Shown: positions 50,404-61,422, numbered from the stretch's first letter. The stretch: DNA of 64,000 bases from Enterobacteriaceae bacterium (GCA_031261005.1 JAISKF010000013.1:25148-89147); one strand, 5' to 3'. A program made the numbers and translations. Notes: generated from the letters alone by a model not told the origin.

Positions 50404-50924
50404 AACTCATCGGGGCAGTAATTCTGATCTTCATCAGTCTGATGCTGTCTGGCTGTGAAGTTTCCAAAAAGGTTTATACCGTAGTCACCGATCCGGACGT
50501 ACCGGTCGGTTATCCGGATCAGAATCCCAGCGAAATTGAGTTCGTGCTTCTGGCGGATAAAAACATTAACCCGAATCTGGAGGGGGAAGCATCTCCTACT
50601 GATATTCAGGTGATCTATTTAGAAGATGACTCAAAGCTACTCAGTACCGATTATTACCAGATTGCCACTGAACCGTTGGATAAGATTTTAGGAAAAAACT
50701 ACATCGACCATCAGGACTACACTCTGGAACCGGGGCAATTTAAGCCGTTAAAACCAATAAAAATTGAGGCTAAAACTCAGTTTCTGGCGGTAATTGCTCA
50801 CTATAACGGTTCAGATACAGGGGAAGTGTATTGGATGGATATTGTTGATATTGATGGGGTCGGACAAAAATACAAAATACTTATTCATTTACGCGTCGGT
50901 GAAGTCGAAATAAAAAAATCTTGA
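50400..50924 (+). CDS. tssJ: TssJ, outer-membrane lipoprotein of the T6SS membrane complex
   Basis: 174-residue lipoprotein anchoring TssM to the outer membrane. Signal MKLIGAVILIFISLMLSGC with cysteine 19 as the lipidation site. The mature part shows the SciN/TssJ pattern (EIEFVLLADKNINPNLEGEASPTDIQVIYLEDDSKLLSTDYYQI near 42, then FLAVIAHY near 125). The start overlaps the fha stop (ATGA). Confidence 0.94.
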   Translation: MKLIGAVILIFISLMLSGCEVSKKVYTVVTDPDVPVGYPDQNPSEIEFVLLADKNINPNLEGEASPTDIQVIYLEDDSKLLSTDYYQIATEPLDKILGKNYIDHQDYTLEPGQFKPLKPIKIEAKTQFLAVIAHYNGSDTGEVYWMDIVDIDGVGQKYKILIHLRVGEVEIKKS

Positions 50925-50933
50925 GGGAATAAC

Positions 50934-52277
50934 ATGGCAAATAAGAACCGCGTAGTCTGGCGTGAAGGACTTTCAATAGCTCCACAGCATCTGCAACAAC
51001 AGCAGAGACACATTGATTATTTAGTTCACGGCAGAATAAATGCCGCTGTCAATTACGCCTATGGCTTTAGCAGGCTCTCAATTGACCACGAGATGCTGAA
51101 ACTGGGGCGTGTCAGTATTACCGATGCGGCGGGCGTCATGCCAGACGGAACGCTGTTTGATATTCCTTTTGAAGATATTCCTCCTCAGCCGATTGAGATC
51201 CGTGATATTCCCAGCACCGATAGCCGTAATATCTATCTGGCGCTGCCGATCATTAGCGACGCAATTACTGAAATCCATCATGAGTCAGATAATCTGTCTG
51301 AAATATCCCGTTTTAAACATTACCCGCATCAGATCCGAGATTTACATACCCAAAACGGTAACTATGTGCAGGTAAGTGTTGCTCATCTGGCTCCTCGTCT
51401 GATTAGGGGTTCCGATAACCTGAGTGCCTATACTTTGCTGCCCTTGTGCCGCATAAAAGAGGTGGGTGCTGACGGAATGTTAACGCTAGATGAATCCTTT
51501 ATTCCTACCATTTCAAAGGTTCGGGTAGCACAGCATCTGCAAACCTTTCTGGAGGAAGTCGCGAATCTGGTGGCAGAACGGGCAAAACAATTGTCGGATA
51601 AAATTGGTTCTCCGACTCAGCAGGGTATATCCGGTGTTGCGGAATTCTTAATGTTGCAGTTGCTTAATTCCGCCAAGCCGACTTATCGCCATCTGGCTCA
51701 TACCCAGACAGTACATCCCGAAACCCTGTATTTAATGCTGACCAAAACCTGTTCAGAGTTGATGACTTTCACCTCTGAGTCAAAAACAGCCCAAGATTTC
51801 CAACTGTATAACCACGATGATCTGACACGCACTTTCAGAGATTTAATCCTGAAAACCCGTCTGGCATTAAGCATTGTTCTCACGCCAAGAGCAGTACCAA
51901 TTCCACTGATCGACCGCAGTGGCGTACATACCGGAGTGATCAACGATGCCGAGCTGTTAAAAACTGCCAACTTCGTGCTGGCAGTTAAGGCTCAATTACC
52001 TCAAGACCAGCTTATTCGTCTGTTTGTGCAACAAACCAAGATTTCGACCCCAACCAAAATTGAACATTTGGTTCGCGTACAAGTACCGGGTATTCCGCTC
52101 ACGCCTCTGTCTGCCGCACCACCTCAGTTGCCATTCCATGCGGGATACATCTATTTCCAACTGGACAGCCAGTCAGCGGAATGGGAAGAGGTTATCAAGT
52201 CAAACAGCATTGCTTTCCACGTTGCCGGTAATTTCCCTGAGCTTGACCTACAGTTCTGGGCAGTAAGGGGTAAATAA
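50934..52277 (+). CDS. tssK: TssK, baseplate to membrane-complex connector
   Basis: 447-residue TssK/VCA0114 family protein. The start MANKNRVVWREGLSIAPQHLQQQQRH is diagnostic of the family (W-x-E-G-L/M-x-x-x-PQHFQ). The middle part has the helical region VAEFLMLQLLNSAKPTYRHL near 223 and the C-terminal HAGYIYFQLDSQSAEWEEVIKSNSIAFHVAGNFPELDLQFWAVR near 400. Ribosome site GAGG before ATG. Its last base is the first base of the tssL start codon. Confidence 0.96.
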   Translation: MANKNRVVWREGLSIAPQHLQQQQRHIDYLVHGRINAAVNYAYGFSRLSIDHEMLKLGRVSITDAAGVMPDGTLFDIPFEDIPPQPIEIRDIPSTDSRNIYLALPIISDAITEIHHESDNLSEISRFKHYPHQIRDLHTQNGNYVQVSVAHLAPRLIRGSDNLSAYTLLPLCRIKEVGADGMLTLDESFIPTISKVRVAQHLQTFLEEVANLVAERAKQLSDKIGSPTQQGISGVAEFLMLQLLNSAKPTYRHLAHTQTVHPETLYLMLTKTCSELMTFTSESKTAQDFQLYNHDDLTRTFRDLILKTRLALSIVLTPRAVPIPLIDRSGVHTGVINDAELLKTANFVLAVKAQLPQDQLIRLFVQQTKISTPTKIEHLVRVQVPGIPLTPLSAAPPQLPFHAGYIYFQLDSQSAEWEEVIKSNSIAFHVAGNFPELDLQFWAVRGK

Positions 52278-53041
52278 TGAGCGAACAGCAACTATGGCAC
52301 GGAGCCGACCAGTCCAGTCACTACCTGAACAAACTGGAACAGTACTCATTAACTCTGCGTGGTCACAATGTTAACCCCATTATTGATGCCGCCACACCAC
52401 TGTTAGGCATGATCCTGCGTATGCAGGATCTTTCTGTGGATCTTCCTGAACCTGACTACCTGTATCGTCATGTTCAGACTGACATAGAAAGTATTGAACA
52501 GTTTTTAGAAATGGAAGGTTATGAGCCTGGTTCAATCGTAACTTTCCGCTATGTACTCTGTACTTTTATTGATGAATGCGTGATGAGTGCCGACTCCTCA
52601 CTTGCCAAATACTGGAGTCACAAATCACTGTTGATTCACTTTCATAATGAAGGCTGGGGCGGAGAGCGGGTATTCCAGATTACTGAGCGTTTAATGAATG
52701 AACCTAAACGCTACAAAGATATGCTGGAATTTATTTATCTGTGCTTTGGCTTGGGATTTCGTGGTCGTTACAAAGTTCAGAGCGCCAACAATGATGAATT
52801 TGAACGATTATTTCGTCGGCTACAAAGTCTGTTGCAATCACTCAATGGTGAACCTGCATCAACCCGTTTACATATTGGTGCGAAAAAACCTGCCCGCTAC
52901 GTTTTACCTAAACAGTTGACCACTCGCCACATCGTTATTGGTGCGGTAGGCATTCTACTACTGACCTATTTTATCTATCTGTTCAAACTCAATTCACAAA
53001 GCGCCAGTATTTTAGAACAACTGAATATGCTGCTTAAATAA
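52277..53041 (+). CDS. tssL: TssL (DotU), inner-membrane protein of the T6SS
   Basis: 254 residues. The cytoplasmic DotU domain (NPIIDAATPLLGMILRM near residue 34, RYVLCTFIDECVM near 92, WGGERVFQITERLM near 125, CFGLGFRGRYKVQ near 155) is followed by a single C-terminal membrane segment (HIVIGAVGILLLTYFIYLF near 215-235), as in the IcmH/DotU family. No peptidoglycan-binding OmpA domain is fused to it. One-base overlap with tssK. Confidence 0.95.
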   Translation: MSEQQLWHGADQSSHYLNKLEQYSLTLRGHNVNPIIDAATPLLGMILRMQDLSVDLPEPDYLYRHVQTDIESIEQFLEMEGYEPGSIVTFRYVLCTFIDECVMSADSSLAKYWSHKSLLIHFHNEGWGGERVFQITERLMNEPKRYKDMLEFIYLCFGLGFRGRYKVQSANNDEFERLFRRLQSLLQSLNGEPASTRLHIGAKKPARYVLPKQLTTRHIVIGAVGILLLTYFIYLFKLNSQSASILEQLNMLLK

Positions 53042-53053
53042 AAGGAATTAGCG

Positions 53054-55753
53054 ATGATCCGTATTGAACTACCAAAATTAATCCAACAGCTAAATCCCGT
53101 TAGCCGACATATCTTTGAAAGTACTGCTGCAACCTGCGTGAACTCACAGAGTTCCGAAATTACTGTGTCTCACTTCCTGTTACAGAGCCTAAAAACCGTG
53201 CTTTGTGATATTCGGCAAATATTATCTAAAGCCAATATTGAGCCAGAAAGCCTGCTCCTGCTATTGGAACAGACTCCAGTGGATAACGCCCAACAGGGGC
53301 AAACCACTCCAAGTTTCTCTCCTTTGCTGGTTGAGTTATTGCAAGATGCTCTGTTGCTTGGCAGCGCAGAATTAAAAGAGAGTAACCTGCGTACCGGCGT
53401 TATCTTGCTGGCATTGCTGCATAGCCCTAATCGTTATGTATCAAAACCGGTAGCTCAGTTATTCACGCAAATTAATAAAGACTTGCTGCAAAGCCAGTTC
53501 CACCACTGGACTATCGGTTCCGCCGAAAGCGTAACTGAAAAACCAATGGGCAAAACCATTGGTGCCGGTGATGCCAACGGCGGTGAAACTTCACTGCTAG
53601 GCAAATATGCCGCTAACCTCACCCAACAAGCTATTGATGGCAAGCTGGATCCGGTACTGGGCCGCGATAAAGAAATTGATCTGATGGTGGATATTCTTTC
53701 CCGCCGCAGAAAGAACAACCCCATTGTAGTTGGTGATGCTGGCGTTGGTAAAAGTGCCTTAATCGAGGGTCTGGCGATCAGAATCGCTCAGGATCGAGTA
53801 CCAGATAAACTGCGCGGCACACAAATTATGTCCCTTGATTTAGGTGCTCTTCAGGCTGGAGCTTCCGTTAAAGGCGAGTTTGAAAAACGTTTCAAAGGCA
53901 TTATGTCTGAAGTGACACATTATCCTACGCCAGTGATTCTGTTTATTGATGAAGCCCATACCTTAATTGGTGCCGGTAACCAACAAGGCGGGTTAGATGT
54001 GTCTAACCTGTTAAAACCAGCTCTGGCACGGGGTGAACTCAAAACCATCGCCGCCACTACCTGGAGCGAGTATAAAAAGTACTTTGAAAAAGATGCAGCC
54101 TTATCCCGTCGTTTCCAGTTGGTTAAGGTCAGTGAACCTACCGCCGATGAAGCAGTTATCATTATGCGCGGACTGCGTAAAATCTATGAGGAATCCCACG
54201 GGGTTCTGATTGATGATGAAGCTCTACAGGCGGCTGCGTATCTGAGTTCCCGCTATATCTCTGGTCGTCAACTGCCGGATAAAGCCATCGACGTACTGGA
54301 TACCGCCTGTGCCAGAATTGCCATTAACTTAACCTCTCCTCCTCGTCAGGTTTCAGTACTGGAAAACACGCTGCACCAGCTAAATGAAGAGATTGATTTA
54401 CTGGAGCGGGAGCATCGTTTGGGGCTGAAAAACGATACCTCACGTATTAGTGCATTAAGAGCGCTATATGAAGATGCACAAAAACAGCTCGAACGAATCA
54501 ACGCTCTGTGGCAGAAACAGCAAACGCTGGTACATCGCATTATTGAACTCAGAGGGACCTTACTTTCTCCGGCAGAGCCTCAGACTAAGATGCTAACGGA
54601 GACAGAAACAGAAGCAAATTCTGAAAATCCGCAGCAAGAGAGTAGCGACGAAGCAGCACAAACCGAACCAGCATTACTGGAAGAGCTAACCCTGCTAAAC
54701 ATTGATTTAGTAGAACTGCAAAAAGAAGAACTATTGGTTTCCCCTCACGTAGATAAAAAGCAGATCTCTTCCGTGATTGCTGAATGGACCGGCGTTCCGC
54801 TTAATCGTATCTCGCAAAATGAGCTGTCTATCGTCACCGAGTTGCCCAAATACCTTAGCGCAGAAATTAAAGGTCAGGATCTGGCAATTGAGAACCTGCA
54901 TAAACACCTGCTCACAGCCCGAGCTGATTTACGCCGTGCCGGTCGCCCGTTAGGTTCATTTTTGTTGGTCGGTCCCAGCGGAGTAGGTAAAACTGAGTCG
55001 GTGATTCAAATAGCCGAACTGATGTTTGGCGGTCGTCAATATCTGACCACCATCAACATGTCGGAATATCAGGAAAAACATACCGTTTCACGTCTGATTG
55101 GCTCACCTCCGGGCTATGTGGGCTACGGCGAAGGAGGCATTTTGACGGAAAGCATTCGTCAAAAACCGTATTCCGTGGTGCTACTGGATGAAGTGGAAAA
55201 GGCTCATCCCGACGTACTCAATCTCTTCTATCAGGCGTTTGATAAAGGCGAACTGGCTGATGGCGAAGGTCGAATTATTGATTGTAAAAATATTGTATTT
55301 TTCCTGACCTCTAACCTTGGTTATCAAACCATTGTGGAGTATGCCGACCAACCGGAAGAAATTAATGATCGCCTGTATAAAGAACTGGCTGACTTCTTTA
55401 AACCAGCTCTGCTGGCGCGTATGGAAATCGTACCTTATCTTCCGCTCTCCAAAGAGATTTTGACAGTAATCGTTCAGGGCAAACTGCATAAGCTGGAAAA
55501 AACACTGCAAAGCAAATTTGGCGCATCAGTGGTATTTGACGATGACGTTCATGAGCAAATCATTGCCAGAGCGACGCGCGCTGAAAACGGCGCTCGAATG
55601 CTGGAATCAATTATCGATGGTCAGTTGCTGCCTCCGGTTTCCCTGCAATTGCTCAACAAAATGGCTGCCAATGAGCCTATCGATTATGTTCGTTTCAGCA
55701 TTACAGATAACCAGTTTACCGCTTATGTAGGTGAGGAGCCGATATGCGAATAG
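53054..55753 (+). CDS. clpV: TssH (ClpV), AAA+ ATPase recycling the sheath
   Basis: Disassembles the contracted TssB/TssC sheath in the cytoplasm. 899 residues with an N-terminal Clp repeat domain (to about 160), first ATPase with Walker [10 protein letters not shown] at 227 and Walker [16 protein letters not shown] near 295, coiled-coil middle (430-560), and second ATPase with Walker [11 protein letters not shown] near 640 and Walker [15 protein letters not shown] near 712. The middle domain is followed by an acidic insert ([23 protein letters not shown]). In V. cholerae the next gene is vasH; here tagO starts ten bases before the clpV stop. Confidence 0.96.
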   Translation: MIRIELPKLIQQLNPVSRHIFESTAATCVNSQSSEITVSHFLLQSLKTVLCDIRQILSKANIEPESLLLLLEQTPVDNAQQGQTTPSFSPLLVELLQDALLLGSAELKESNLRTGVILLALLHSPNRYVSKPVAQLFTQINKDLLQSQFHHWTIGSAESVTEKPMGKTIGAGDANGGETSLLGKYAANLTQQAIDGKLDPVLGRDKEIDLMVDILSRRRKNNPIVVGDAGVGKSALIEGLAIRIAQDRVPDKLRGTQIMSLDLGALQAGASVKGEFEKRFKGIMSEVTHYPTPVILFIDEAHTLIGAGNQQGGLDVSNLLKPALARGELKTIAATTWSEYKKYFEKDAALSRRFQLVKVSEPTADEAVIIMRGLRKIYEESHGVLIDDEALQAAAYLSSRYISGRQLPDKAIDVLDTACARIAINLTSPPRQVSVLENTLHQLNEEIDLLEREHRLGLKNDTSRISALRALYEDAQKQLERINALWQKQQTLVHRIIELRGTLLSPAEPQTKMLTETETEANSENPQQESSDEAAQTEPALLEELTLLNIDLVELQKEELLVSPHVDKKQISSVIAEWTGVPLNRISQNELSIVTELPKYLSAEIKGQDLAIENLHKHLLTARADLRRAGRPLGSFLLVGPSGVGKTESVIQIAELMFGGRQYLTTINMSEYQEKHTVSRLIGSPPGYVGYGEGGILTESIRQKPYSVVLLDEVEKAHPDVLNLFYQAFDKGELADGEGRIIDCKNIVFFLTSNLGYQTIVEYADQPEEINDRLYKELADFFKPALLARMEIVPYLPLSKEILTVIVQGKLHKLEKTLQSKFGASVVFDDDVHEQIIARATRAENGARMLESIIDGQLLPPVSLQLLNKMAANEPIDYVRFSITDNQFTAYVGEEPICE

Positions 55754-56430
55754 CCGAGCTTTCCCCTATCCGATGGCCGCTGGCTATATTGGTTTCACTG
55801 GTCTCTTTCTCCGTTACGCCGCAATCTCAGCTTAAAGATGCCGCAGAACTGGAAAAAAGTATGCTCCAGTGCCGCAATGAGCAATCTCCGCTGCTGCGTT
55901 TAGCCTGTTATGACAATCTGTTTAAAACTCAGGGAAGTGCTGCACCGCAGACTGCTGAATCTGAACATAGCGATACAGTGAAAAAGGCTCTGGCACTGGA
56001 AAAACAGCGAGAACCGCACTCAACCGGATTTTTGGTTTCCAGTACCGAAGGAGTTCTGTCGCCTGAAGTCATTATTACTACGCCTGCTCTGGGGATTAGA
56101 CCTCCCCGACCGGTTCTTATTTTCAGTTGCAAGGACAATATTACGCGTATGCAAATCGCGTTCTTTACCCCAATGTCCAATAAGCAGGAGAGCGATATTC
56201 TGTTAAAAACCAATACCGGCGTGTCGTTTCGCTCCCATTGGTTTATTCGCGATAACGGACTGCTGCTGGAAAGCAGTCGGGGATTGCCCGGCATCTCTGA
56301 AATATCACGGTTGATGAATGCAGAAACGCTGTTGATTGAATCAGAAAATCCGGCGTTAAACGGGCTTTCTTTCCCGATCTCCGGATTATCGAAAGAGATA
56401 GCCACCCTTCGACAAGCATGCAGATGGTAA
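55744..56430 (+). CDS. tagO: TagO (VasI), T6SS-associated periplasmic protein
   Basis: 228-residue protein of the VCA0118/VasI type. The N-terminal hydrophobic stretch WPLAILVSLVSFSVTPQSQ can serve as signal or anchor. Then comes the small family motif MLQCRNEQSPLLRLACYDNLF near residue 40, with its cysteines, and the C-terminal domain with VLIFSCKDNITRMQIAFFTPMS near 123 and SHWFIRDNGLLLESSRGLPGI near 160. Position between clpV and tssA matches the V. cholerae cluster minus vasH. Exact role in TssJLM assembly is little known. Confidence 0.85.
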   Translation: MRIAELSPIRWPLAILVSLVSFSVTPQSQLKDAAELEKSMLQCRNEQSPLLRLACYDNLFKTQGSAAPQTAESEHSDTVKKALALEKQREPHSTGFLVSSTEGVLSPEVIITTPALGIRPPRPVLIFSCKDNITRMQIAFFTPMSNKQESDILLKTNTGVSFRSHWFIRDNGLLLESSRGLPGISEISRLMNAETLLIESENPALNGLSFPISGLSKEIATLRQACRW

Positions 56431-56437
56431 ATTAGCG

Positions 56438-57838
56438 ATGGAATTTATTGCACAACATCCCTGGCGCGATTTACTGCTTAAGCCACTGCCACCGGCGCAG
56501 CAGGAACAGTCCATCGCGTCAAATAACAGTAACTGGGAATATATTGACTCTGAAATGGCTAAGTTGGGCACTATCAGCCATGAAACCGTCAATATCGCCG
56601 ATGTTCAGGATCGTATACTCAATTTATTCACAGAAGAGACCAAAGATTTTCGCCTGCTGGCTCATCTGGCAAATACCCTACAGCGCAGTGAGCGTCCAGC
56701 CAGTATTCTGCTGGCAATTGCGCTATTGGCTGACTACGTTGAAGCCTACTGGAATATTGCCGCCCCGCAAAAAAATAAGCGACGCATTGCCCAGATGATT
56801 ATTCAACGTTTTAGTAATGCGAAAGAGGCTTTCTGCACCGCCGCTATTGAAGAAGAACGAGAACAATCCACCAAAGAATTTGTTCGCCTCAAGCAGCTAT
56901 GGCAAAGCGATTCGGCGCTCTGTGAAGAATTGGATAAGCTAATTGTCAGCTATGCCAAGTCATCTATTACCGAACTGCCTGCAACTCAAACCGCTAGCTC
57001 CGCGTCGGTCGGTCATAATGCCTCTGCTCCAGTACCACAGACACAGCCGACAACCACACCAAAGCCACTGCCTCATGTTCATTTAGATGATTCATCTGAA
57101 CGCGCCTGGAGTAAAACTCTGCTTAAAATTGCCGAAATCGAAGCGGAGAGATCGTTCAGCACACCGCTCTGTTTTCAACTGCGGCGTCATGCTATTTGGT
57201 TTAATGCTTCGGTTCCTCCGGCAGCGGGTAACAATGTCACTACCGTACCACCGCTACCAGCAGAAAAAATCAGTGAATTCGATCGGGAATTTAGTCAGTC
57301 CAGCTATGCCCTGTGGACCAAAGTAGAAAATACCATCGCCTACTCCCCTTACTGGTTTGACGGTCATTATCTGTCGGCACGCATTGCTGACAAGTTAGGT
57401 CATTCGGGCATTGCGGATGTTATTCGCAACGAGTTGAAGTATTTTCTCGAACGTTTTCCCGATTGCCAGTCCCTGTGTTTTTCTAATGGCGCACCCTTTA
57501 TGAATGAGAAAACCCAAAAATGGTTTAACCAAAAAGAGAGCCGTCAAACAACCAATGAAGAGTATGAACAAGCACTGGCATTGTTTGACAGTGAGGGGCT
57601 ACAGGCCGCGCTGGATAGTCTGGAACAGGCTGCCAGTGACGAACCTCGTTCACTCTCTTATAGCCAGCTCAGCACCATTCAACTGCTCAAACAGGCGGGT
57701 TGTCACAAAATAGCCAAACACCAACTGGAAAATTTAATCCACAGAGCAACTCAGTTATCCGCTCAGGAATGGGAACCCTCATTCTTTGATTGCTGTAACG
57801 AATTAAAAGAGACCTTAGGTAACAAGGAGCCATCATGA
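56438..57838 (+). CDS. tssA: TssA (VasJ type), T6SS assembly cap protein
   Basis: 466 residues. N-terminal ImpA-type domain (WEYIDSEMAKLGTISHETVNIADVQDRILNLFTEETKDFRLLAHLANTL, residues about 28-78, and IALLADYVEAYWNIAAPQKNKRR near 90). A proline/threonine linker follows (PVPQTQPTTTPKP near 195), then the VasJ-type C-terminal helical region (FQLRRHAIWFNAS, YSPYWFDGHYLSARIADKLGH). TssA directs tube and sheath building from the baseplate. Four-base overlap with tssM. Confidence 0.9.
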   Translation: MEFIAQHPWRDLLLKPLPPAQQEQSIASNNSNWEYIDSEMAKLGTISHETVNIADVQDRILNLFTEETKDFRLLAHLANTLQRSERPASILLAIALLADYVEAYWNIAAPQKNKRRIAQMIIQRFSNAKEAFCTAAIEEEREQSTKEFVRLKQLWQSDSALCEELDKLIVSYAKSSITELPATQTASSASVGHNASAPVPQTQPTTTPKPLPHVHLDDSSERAWSKTLLKIAEIEAERSFSTPLCFQLRRHAIWFNASVPPAAGNNVTTVPPLPAEKISEFDREFSQSSYALWTKVENTIAYSPYWFDGHYLSARIADKLGHSGIADVIRNELKYFLERFPDCQSLCFSNGAPFMNEKTQKWFNQKESRQTTNEEYEQALALFDSEGLQAALDSLEQAASDEPRSLSYSQLSTIQLLKQAGCHKIAKHQLENLIHRATQLSAQEWEPSFFDCCNELKETLGNKEPS

Positions 57839-60800
57839 AGTTGCCATCGATATTTAAGCCTCGGCTACCAAAACTTCCAAAATTTCCCGGTGCCTCTAAA
57901 CTCTCGAAGCTACCCGGCGGCTCAGCCATTAAAAACAAACGCATGTTTATTGTGATAACGATATGGCTGCTGGCAATGTTCTGGATGTGGACCTATGGTG
58001 ATAGCTTTGAAATTTTGGGGGCGAAGCCGTTTTCTCCATCTGTTCGCCGCTGGCTGATTACCTTAATTACTATTCTCAGCGCCATGATATGGGTGGTGTT
58101 GCATCTGGAGCTATCCAATCGTCGGCTGCGTATGCAGCAAAAGCAGACCAAACGCGAAGTGAAAGATCCGGTTGAGATGGAAGTTAGCGTTCAGCAGCGC
58201 TATCTCAATCGCTGGATGGTCAATTTACAAAAGCAACTGGCGGTAAAGAACGCGGAATATAAGTTACCCTGGTATCTGGTCATTGGTAATCGCGGCTCAG
58301 GGAAAACCACTTTCCTGAAAGAGGGCTGTAAGCTCAATGAACTGTATGCACCAGAAAACGAACAGTTGGTACATTGCTGGCTCAACAATCAAGCAGTAAT
58401 TGTTGAAGCAGATGGTGTGTTACTGGAGCAGCCTACTGATCATGCCCTGCCCACTCTGTATGAAAAATTATGGAAGAATGTGCTGTCATGGTTAGTTGAA
58501 ATCAGACCGGTACAGCCGCTAAGCGGTATTATCCTGACGGTTGACCTCTACCAATTCTGTACTTTTAACAAAATAGAACGAGAAAATTACATTGCAGCGT
58601 TAAAGGCGCGTTTAAATGAAGTATCCAGTACGCTGCATACCAGCCTGCCAGTGTATATCGTATTAACCAAGTTTGACTTGCTGTATGGCTTTGGTGCCAT
58701 GTATCAGGAGTTAGATAAAAAACAGCGGGAAGAGATCTTAGGTATTACTTTCCCAACTGATGAATCCGACTGGAAGAAGACACTAAATAACTTCTGGCAA
58801 CAGTGGCTTCATCAGCTCAATAGCGCCATGCCCAGCATGATGCTAAATAACGTTGACGTGAGCCAGCGCAGCCAACTGTTTACCTTTATCCGTCAGATTA
58901 ACGGTATCAAAGACTATATTCAGGAGCTGATCGATCATGGTTTGCTCTCTTCAGAACATAATCATTTCCTGCTGCGTGGACTTTACCTCACCTCTTCGCA
59001 GCAAAAAGGGCAAATGGAAGATCTGTTTGTTAAATCGGCAGCGTCCCAATACAACCTGCCGGAGCAGATCTACCCAAGTTGGCAAAGCCAACTTTCTCAC
59101 CCCTATTTTACTCACGAGCTGTTAAACCATCTGCTGTTTGAAGAAACTCAACTGGCGGGTAAAAACGAACAGTATCGCAATGATACCCGTAAGCGCCTGT
59201 ATCGCTGGAGCGCCAGTGCCGCAGGTATTACAGTAATTTTCCTTGCTAGCTGGCAGTACTTCTACTCTTACAACCATAAAGCGGGAGACGAAGTACTCGC
59301 CAAGGCTAAACAGTATGTAGAAATCGAACTGCCTGACCAAAAAGATTATCTGGGGGCTTTGCAACTGCCGCTACTTAATCCGGTTGGTCAGGCAACGTTT
59401 GCTTATGGTGACTACAACAAACACAGCGTACTTTCGGATATGGGACTGTATCAGGGCAATAAAATCGGTCCTTATGTGGAGTCCACCTACCGCAATTTGC
59501 TCATGCAGCGCTTTCTGCCAGCCATTATGAATGGTCTGGAGCAACAACTGCTGAAAGAAAAAGAAGGCAGCGACAATAAACTTCGCATTTTGCGTATTAT
59601 ACGCATGCTCGAAGATGAAACCGGCAGGGATAAAACCGCCGTCATGGACTATATGATTGATCGCTGGAGTACTGCGTTTAAAGGTCAAAACGATATTCAG
59701 ATTCAACTTGAACAGCATCTTTCATACGCGCTGGACCATATCGACTGGAAAACTGAGCGCATGAATAAAAATCGTCTGGCCATTGAGAGCTATCTTCCTT
59801 ATGAGCAGAGCATTAAAGATGCACAGGTAGATTTACGCCGTCTGTCCATCTATCGTCGGGTTTATCAAGGGTTACATGGACAAGCCAAATCTGCGCTGCC
59901 AAATGATTTAAATATCAGAAATCAGGTGGGTGCCAGCTTTGACTCCATCTTTGTTGCCGATAATGAAGCCTTGCTCAAAGTTCCACAGTTGTTGACGCGC
60001 TCAGGTCTAACTAACTTTTTTGTGCTTCAGGATGAATCGTTAATTAGTTATACCTCGCTGGATAGCTGGGTATTGAATATCACTCAGGACGCAAACTACA
60101 GCAAAGCAGATCGGGAAGAGATACAAAAGCAGATCACTTCGCTGTATCTGAACGATTACATCACCACTTGGCACAATACTTATAACAATATTCATATCCG
60201 TAAATTTGCCGATATTCCGGACGCTATTGCCGGACTGGAACAGATCACCAGCGGTGAATATGTCTTCAAACGCATTATGGATTTACTGCGGGAGAACACT
60301 ACGCCAAAAGAGTCTGTTCTGGGAGATGGTTCAAAATTACTCAATACCACCGCAACCGGACAAGGGCGCGATTACAAACTGCTTAACTATCTCAGCCACC
60401 AATTTACCAAAGAAAACAGCGTTACCATTGAAGATAAAGATCAGATCAGTGCCTTAGGCAACGTTAGCCTGAAGTTAACCGATTTACTCCGTTATCTGAT
60501 GACAATCCAGAATTCACCGTCACCAGGAAAATCAGCGCTACAGGCAGTTCAGTTGCGGTTAAGCAACAACAACACCGATCCTATTTTTGAAGCGCAGCAG
60601 TTGTCCAAATCCCTGCCGGAGCCGTTAGGTCGTTGGGTTAACGAACTGGCAACGGAAGTCTGGAACGTGATCATGATTGAAGCTATCCGTTCTCTTGAGA
60701 TTGAATGGAATGACAAAGTGGTCACGCCATATCGTCAAGGGCTGGCTCAACGCTATCCATTCTCTTCAAGCGCAAAAACAGACGTACCGTTAAGCGAATT

Positions 60801-61374
60801 TGAACGATTCTTTGGCTACGGCGGAACACTGGACTCTTTCTATCAGCAAAATCTGAAAGTGTTTATTGATAATGAGTGGAGCATGAATGAGTCGGATAAA
60901 TCTCTGATTCATCCAAATATTCTGCGCCAGTTGGAAATCGCCGAGAAAATCCGCCGGACTTTCTTTAAGAAGCAGAACGGGTTAGGTATTCAGTTTTCTA
61001 TTCAACCGATCAATATGTCAGGCAACCGTCGTCGCGGTATCCTGAATCTGGACGGTCAGTTAGTGGAATACCGCCACTCCAGCAGCATTCCAGTGCGTCT
61101 GATTTGGCCGAATTCCATGCGGGATAACGTAGAAAGCAAACTGACGCTAGTAGGTAGCGAGCGCAGTAATAAGACCCTGAGCTACGCTAGCGCTTGGGGG
61201 CTGTTACGCATGATTAACTCCGGCAAGTTAACCAACGTCAGTAATAACTCGTTTGATGTGCGCTACGACATTGACAACGGTTACATCATCTATCGCGTGT
61301 TTATTGATGAATCTGATAATCCGTTTGCTGGCGGACTATTTAGCCAGTTCAACTTACCAGACACTTTGTATTAA
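57835..61374 (+). CDS. tssM: TssM (VasK/IcmF), inner-membrane core of the T6SS membrane complex
   Basis: 1179 residues. After a proline- and lysine-rich N-tail there are two membrane segments (about 37-54 and 72-91), a cytoplasmic GTPase-like domain with Walker A GNRGSGKTT at 151-159, a third membrane segment near 460-480, and a large periplasmic part ending in the TssJ-binding beta domain (AWGLLRMINSGK, DNGYIIYRVFIDES near the end). An intact Walker A suggests NTP binding. The start ATG overlaps the tssA stop. A hairpin terminator-like structure follows the stop. Confidence 0.95.
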   Translation: MKLPSIFKPRLPKLPKFPGASKLSKLPGGSAIKNKRMFIVITIWLLAMFWMWTYGDSFEILGAKPFSPSVRRWLITLITILSAMIWVVLHLELSNRRLRMQQKQTKREVKDPVEMEVSVQQRYLNRWMVNLQKQLAVKNAEYKLPWYLVIGNRGSGKTTFLKEGCKLNELYAPENEQLVHCWLNNQAVIVEADGVLLEQPTDHALPTLYEKLWKNVLSWLVEIRPVQPLSGIILTVDLYQFCTFNKIERENYIAALKARLNEVSSTLHTSLPVYIVLTKFDLLYGFGAMYQELDKKQREEILGITFPTDESDWKKTLNNFWQQWLHQLNSAMPSMMLNNVDVSQRSQLFTFIRQINGIKDYIQELIDHGLLSSEHNHFLLRGLYLTSSQQKGQMEDLFVKSAASQYNLPEQIYPSWQSQLSHPYFTHELLNHLLFEETQLAGKNEQYRNDTRKRLYRWSASAAGITVIFLASWQYFYSYNHKAGDEVLAKAKQYVEIELPDQKDYLGALQLPLLNPVGQATFAYGDYNKHSVLSDMGLYQGNKIGPYVESTYRNLLMQRFLPAIMNGLEQQLLKEKEGSDNKLRILRIIRMLEDETGRDKTAVMDYMIDRWSTAFKGQNDIQIQLEQHLSYALDHIDWKTERMNKNRLAIESYLPYEQSIKDAQVDLRRLSIYRRVYQGLHGQAKSALPNDLNIRNQVGASFDSIFVADNEALLKVPQLLTRSGLTNFFVLQDESLISYTSLDSWVLNITQDANYSKADREEIQKQITSLYLNDYITTWHNTYNNIHIRKFADIPDAIAGLEQITSGEYVFKRIMDLLRENTTPKESVLGDGSKLLNTTATGQGRDYKLLNYLSHQFTKENSVTIEDKDQISALGNVSLKLTDLLRYLMTIQNSPSPGKSALQAVQLRLSNNNTDPIFEAQQLSKSLPEPLGRWVNELATEVWNVIMIEAIRSLEIEWNDKVVTPYRQGLAQRYPFSSSAKTDVPLSEFERFFGYGGTLDSFYQQNLKVFIDNEWSMNESDKSLIHPNILRQLEIAEKIRRTFFKKQNGLGIQFSIQPINMSGNRRRGILNLDGQLVEYRHSSSIPVRLIWPNSMRDNVESKLTLVGSERSNKTLSYASAWGLLRMINSGKLTNVSNNSFDVRYDIDNGYIIYRVFIDESDNPFAGGLFSQFNLPDTLY

Positions 61375-61383
61375 GGGCACTGC

Positions 61384-61410
61384 GACCGGACTCTGCGTCC
61401 GGTCCTTTTG
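61384..61410 (+). terminator. Terminator or attenuator between tssM and tagA
   Basis: GACCGGA-ctctgcg-TCCGGTC perfect 7-bp stem followed by CTTTTG, ten bases behind the tssM stop and 13 bases before the tagA start. The short T run suggests partial termination that lowers expression of the last two genes. Confidence 0.55.
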
Positions 61411-61422
61411 AGAGGTTCATTT

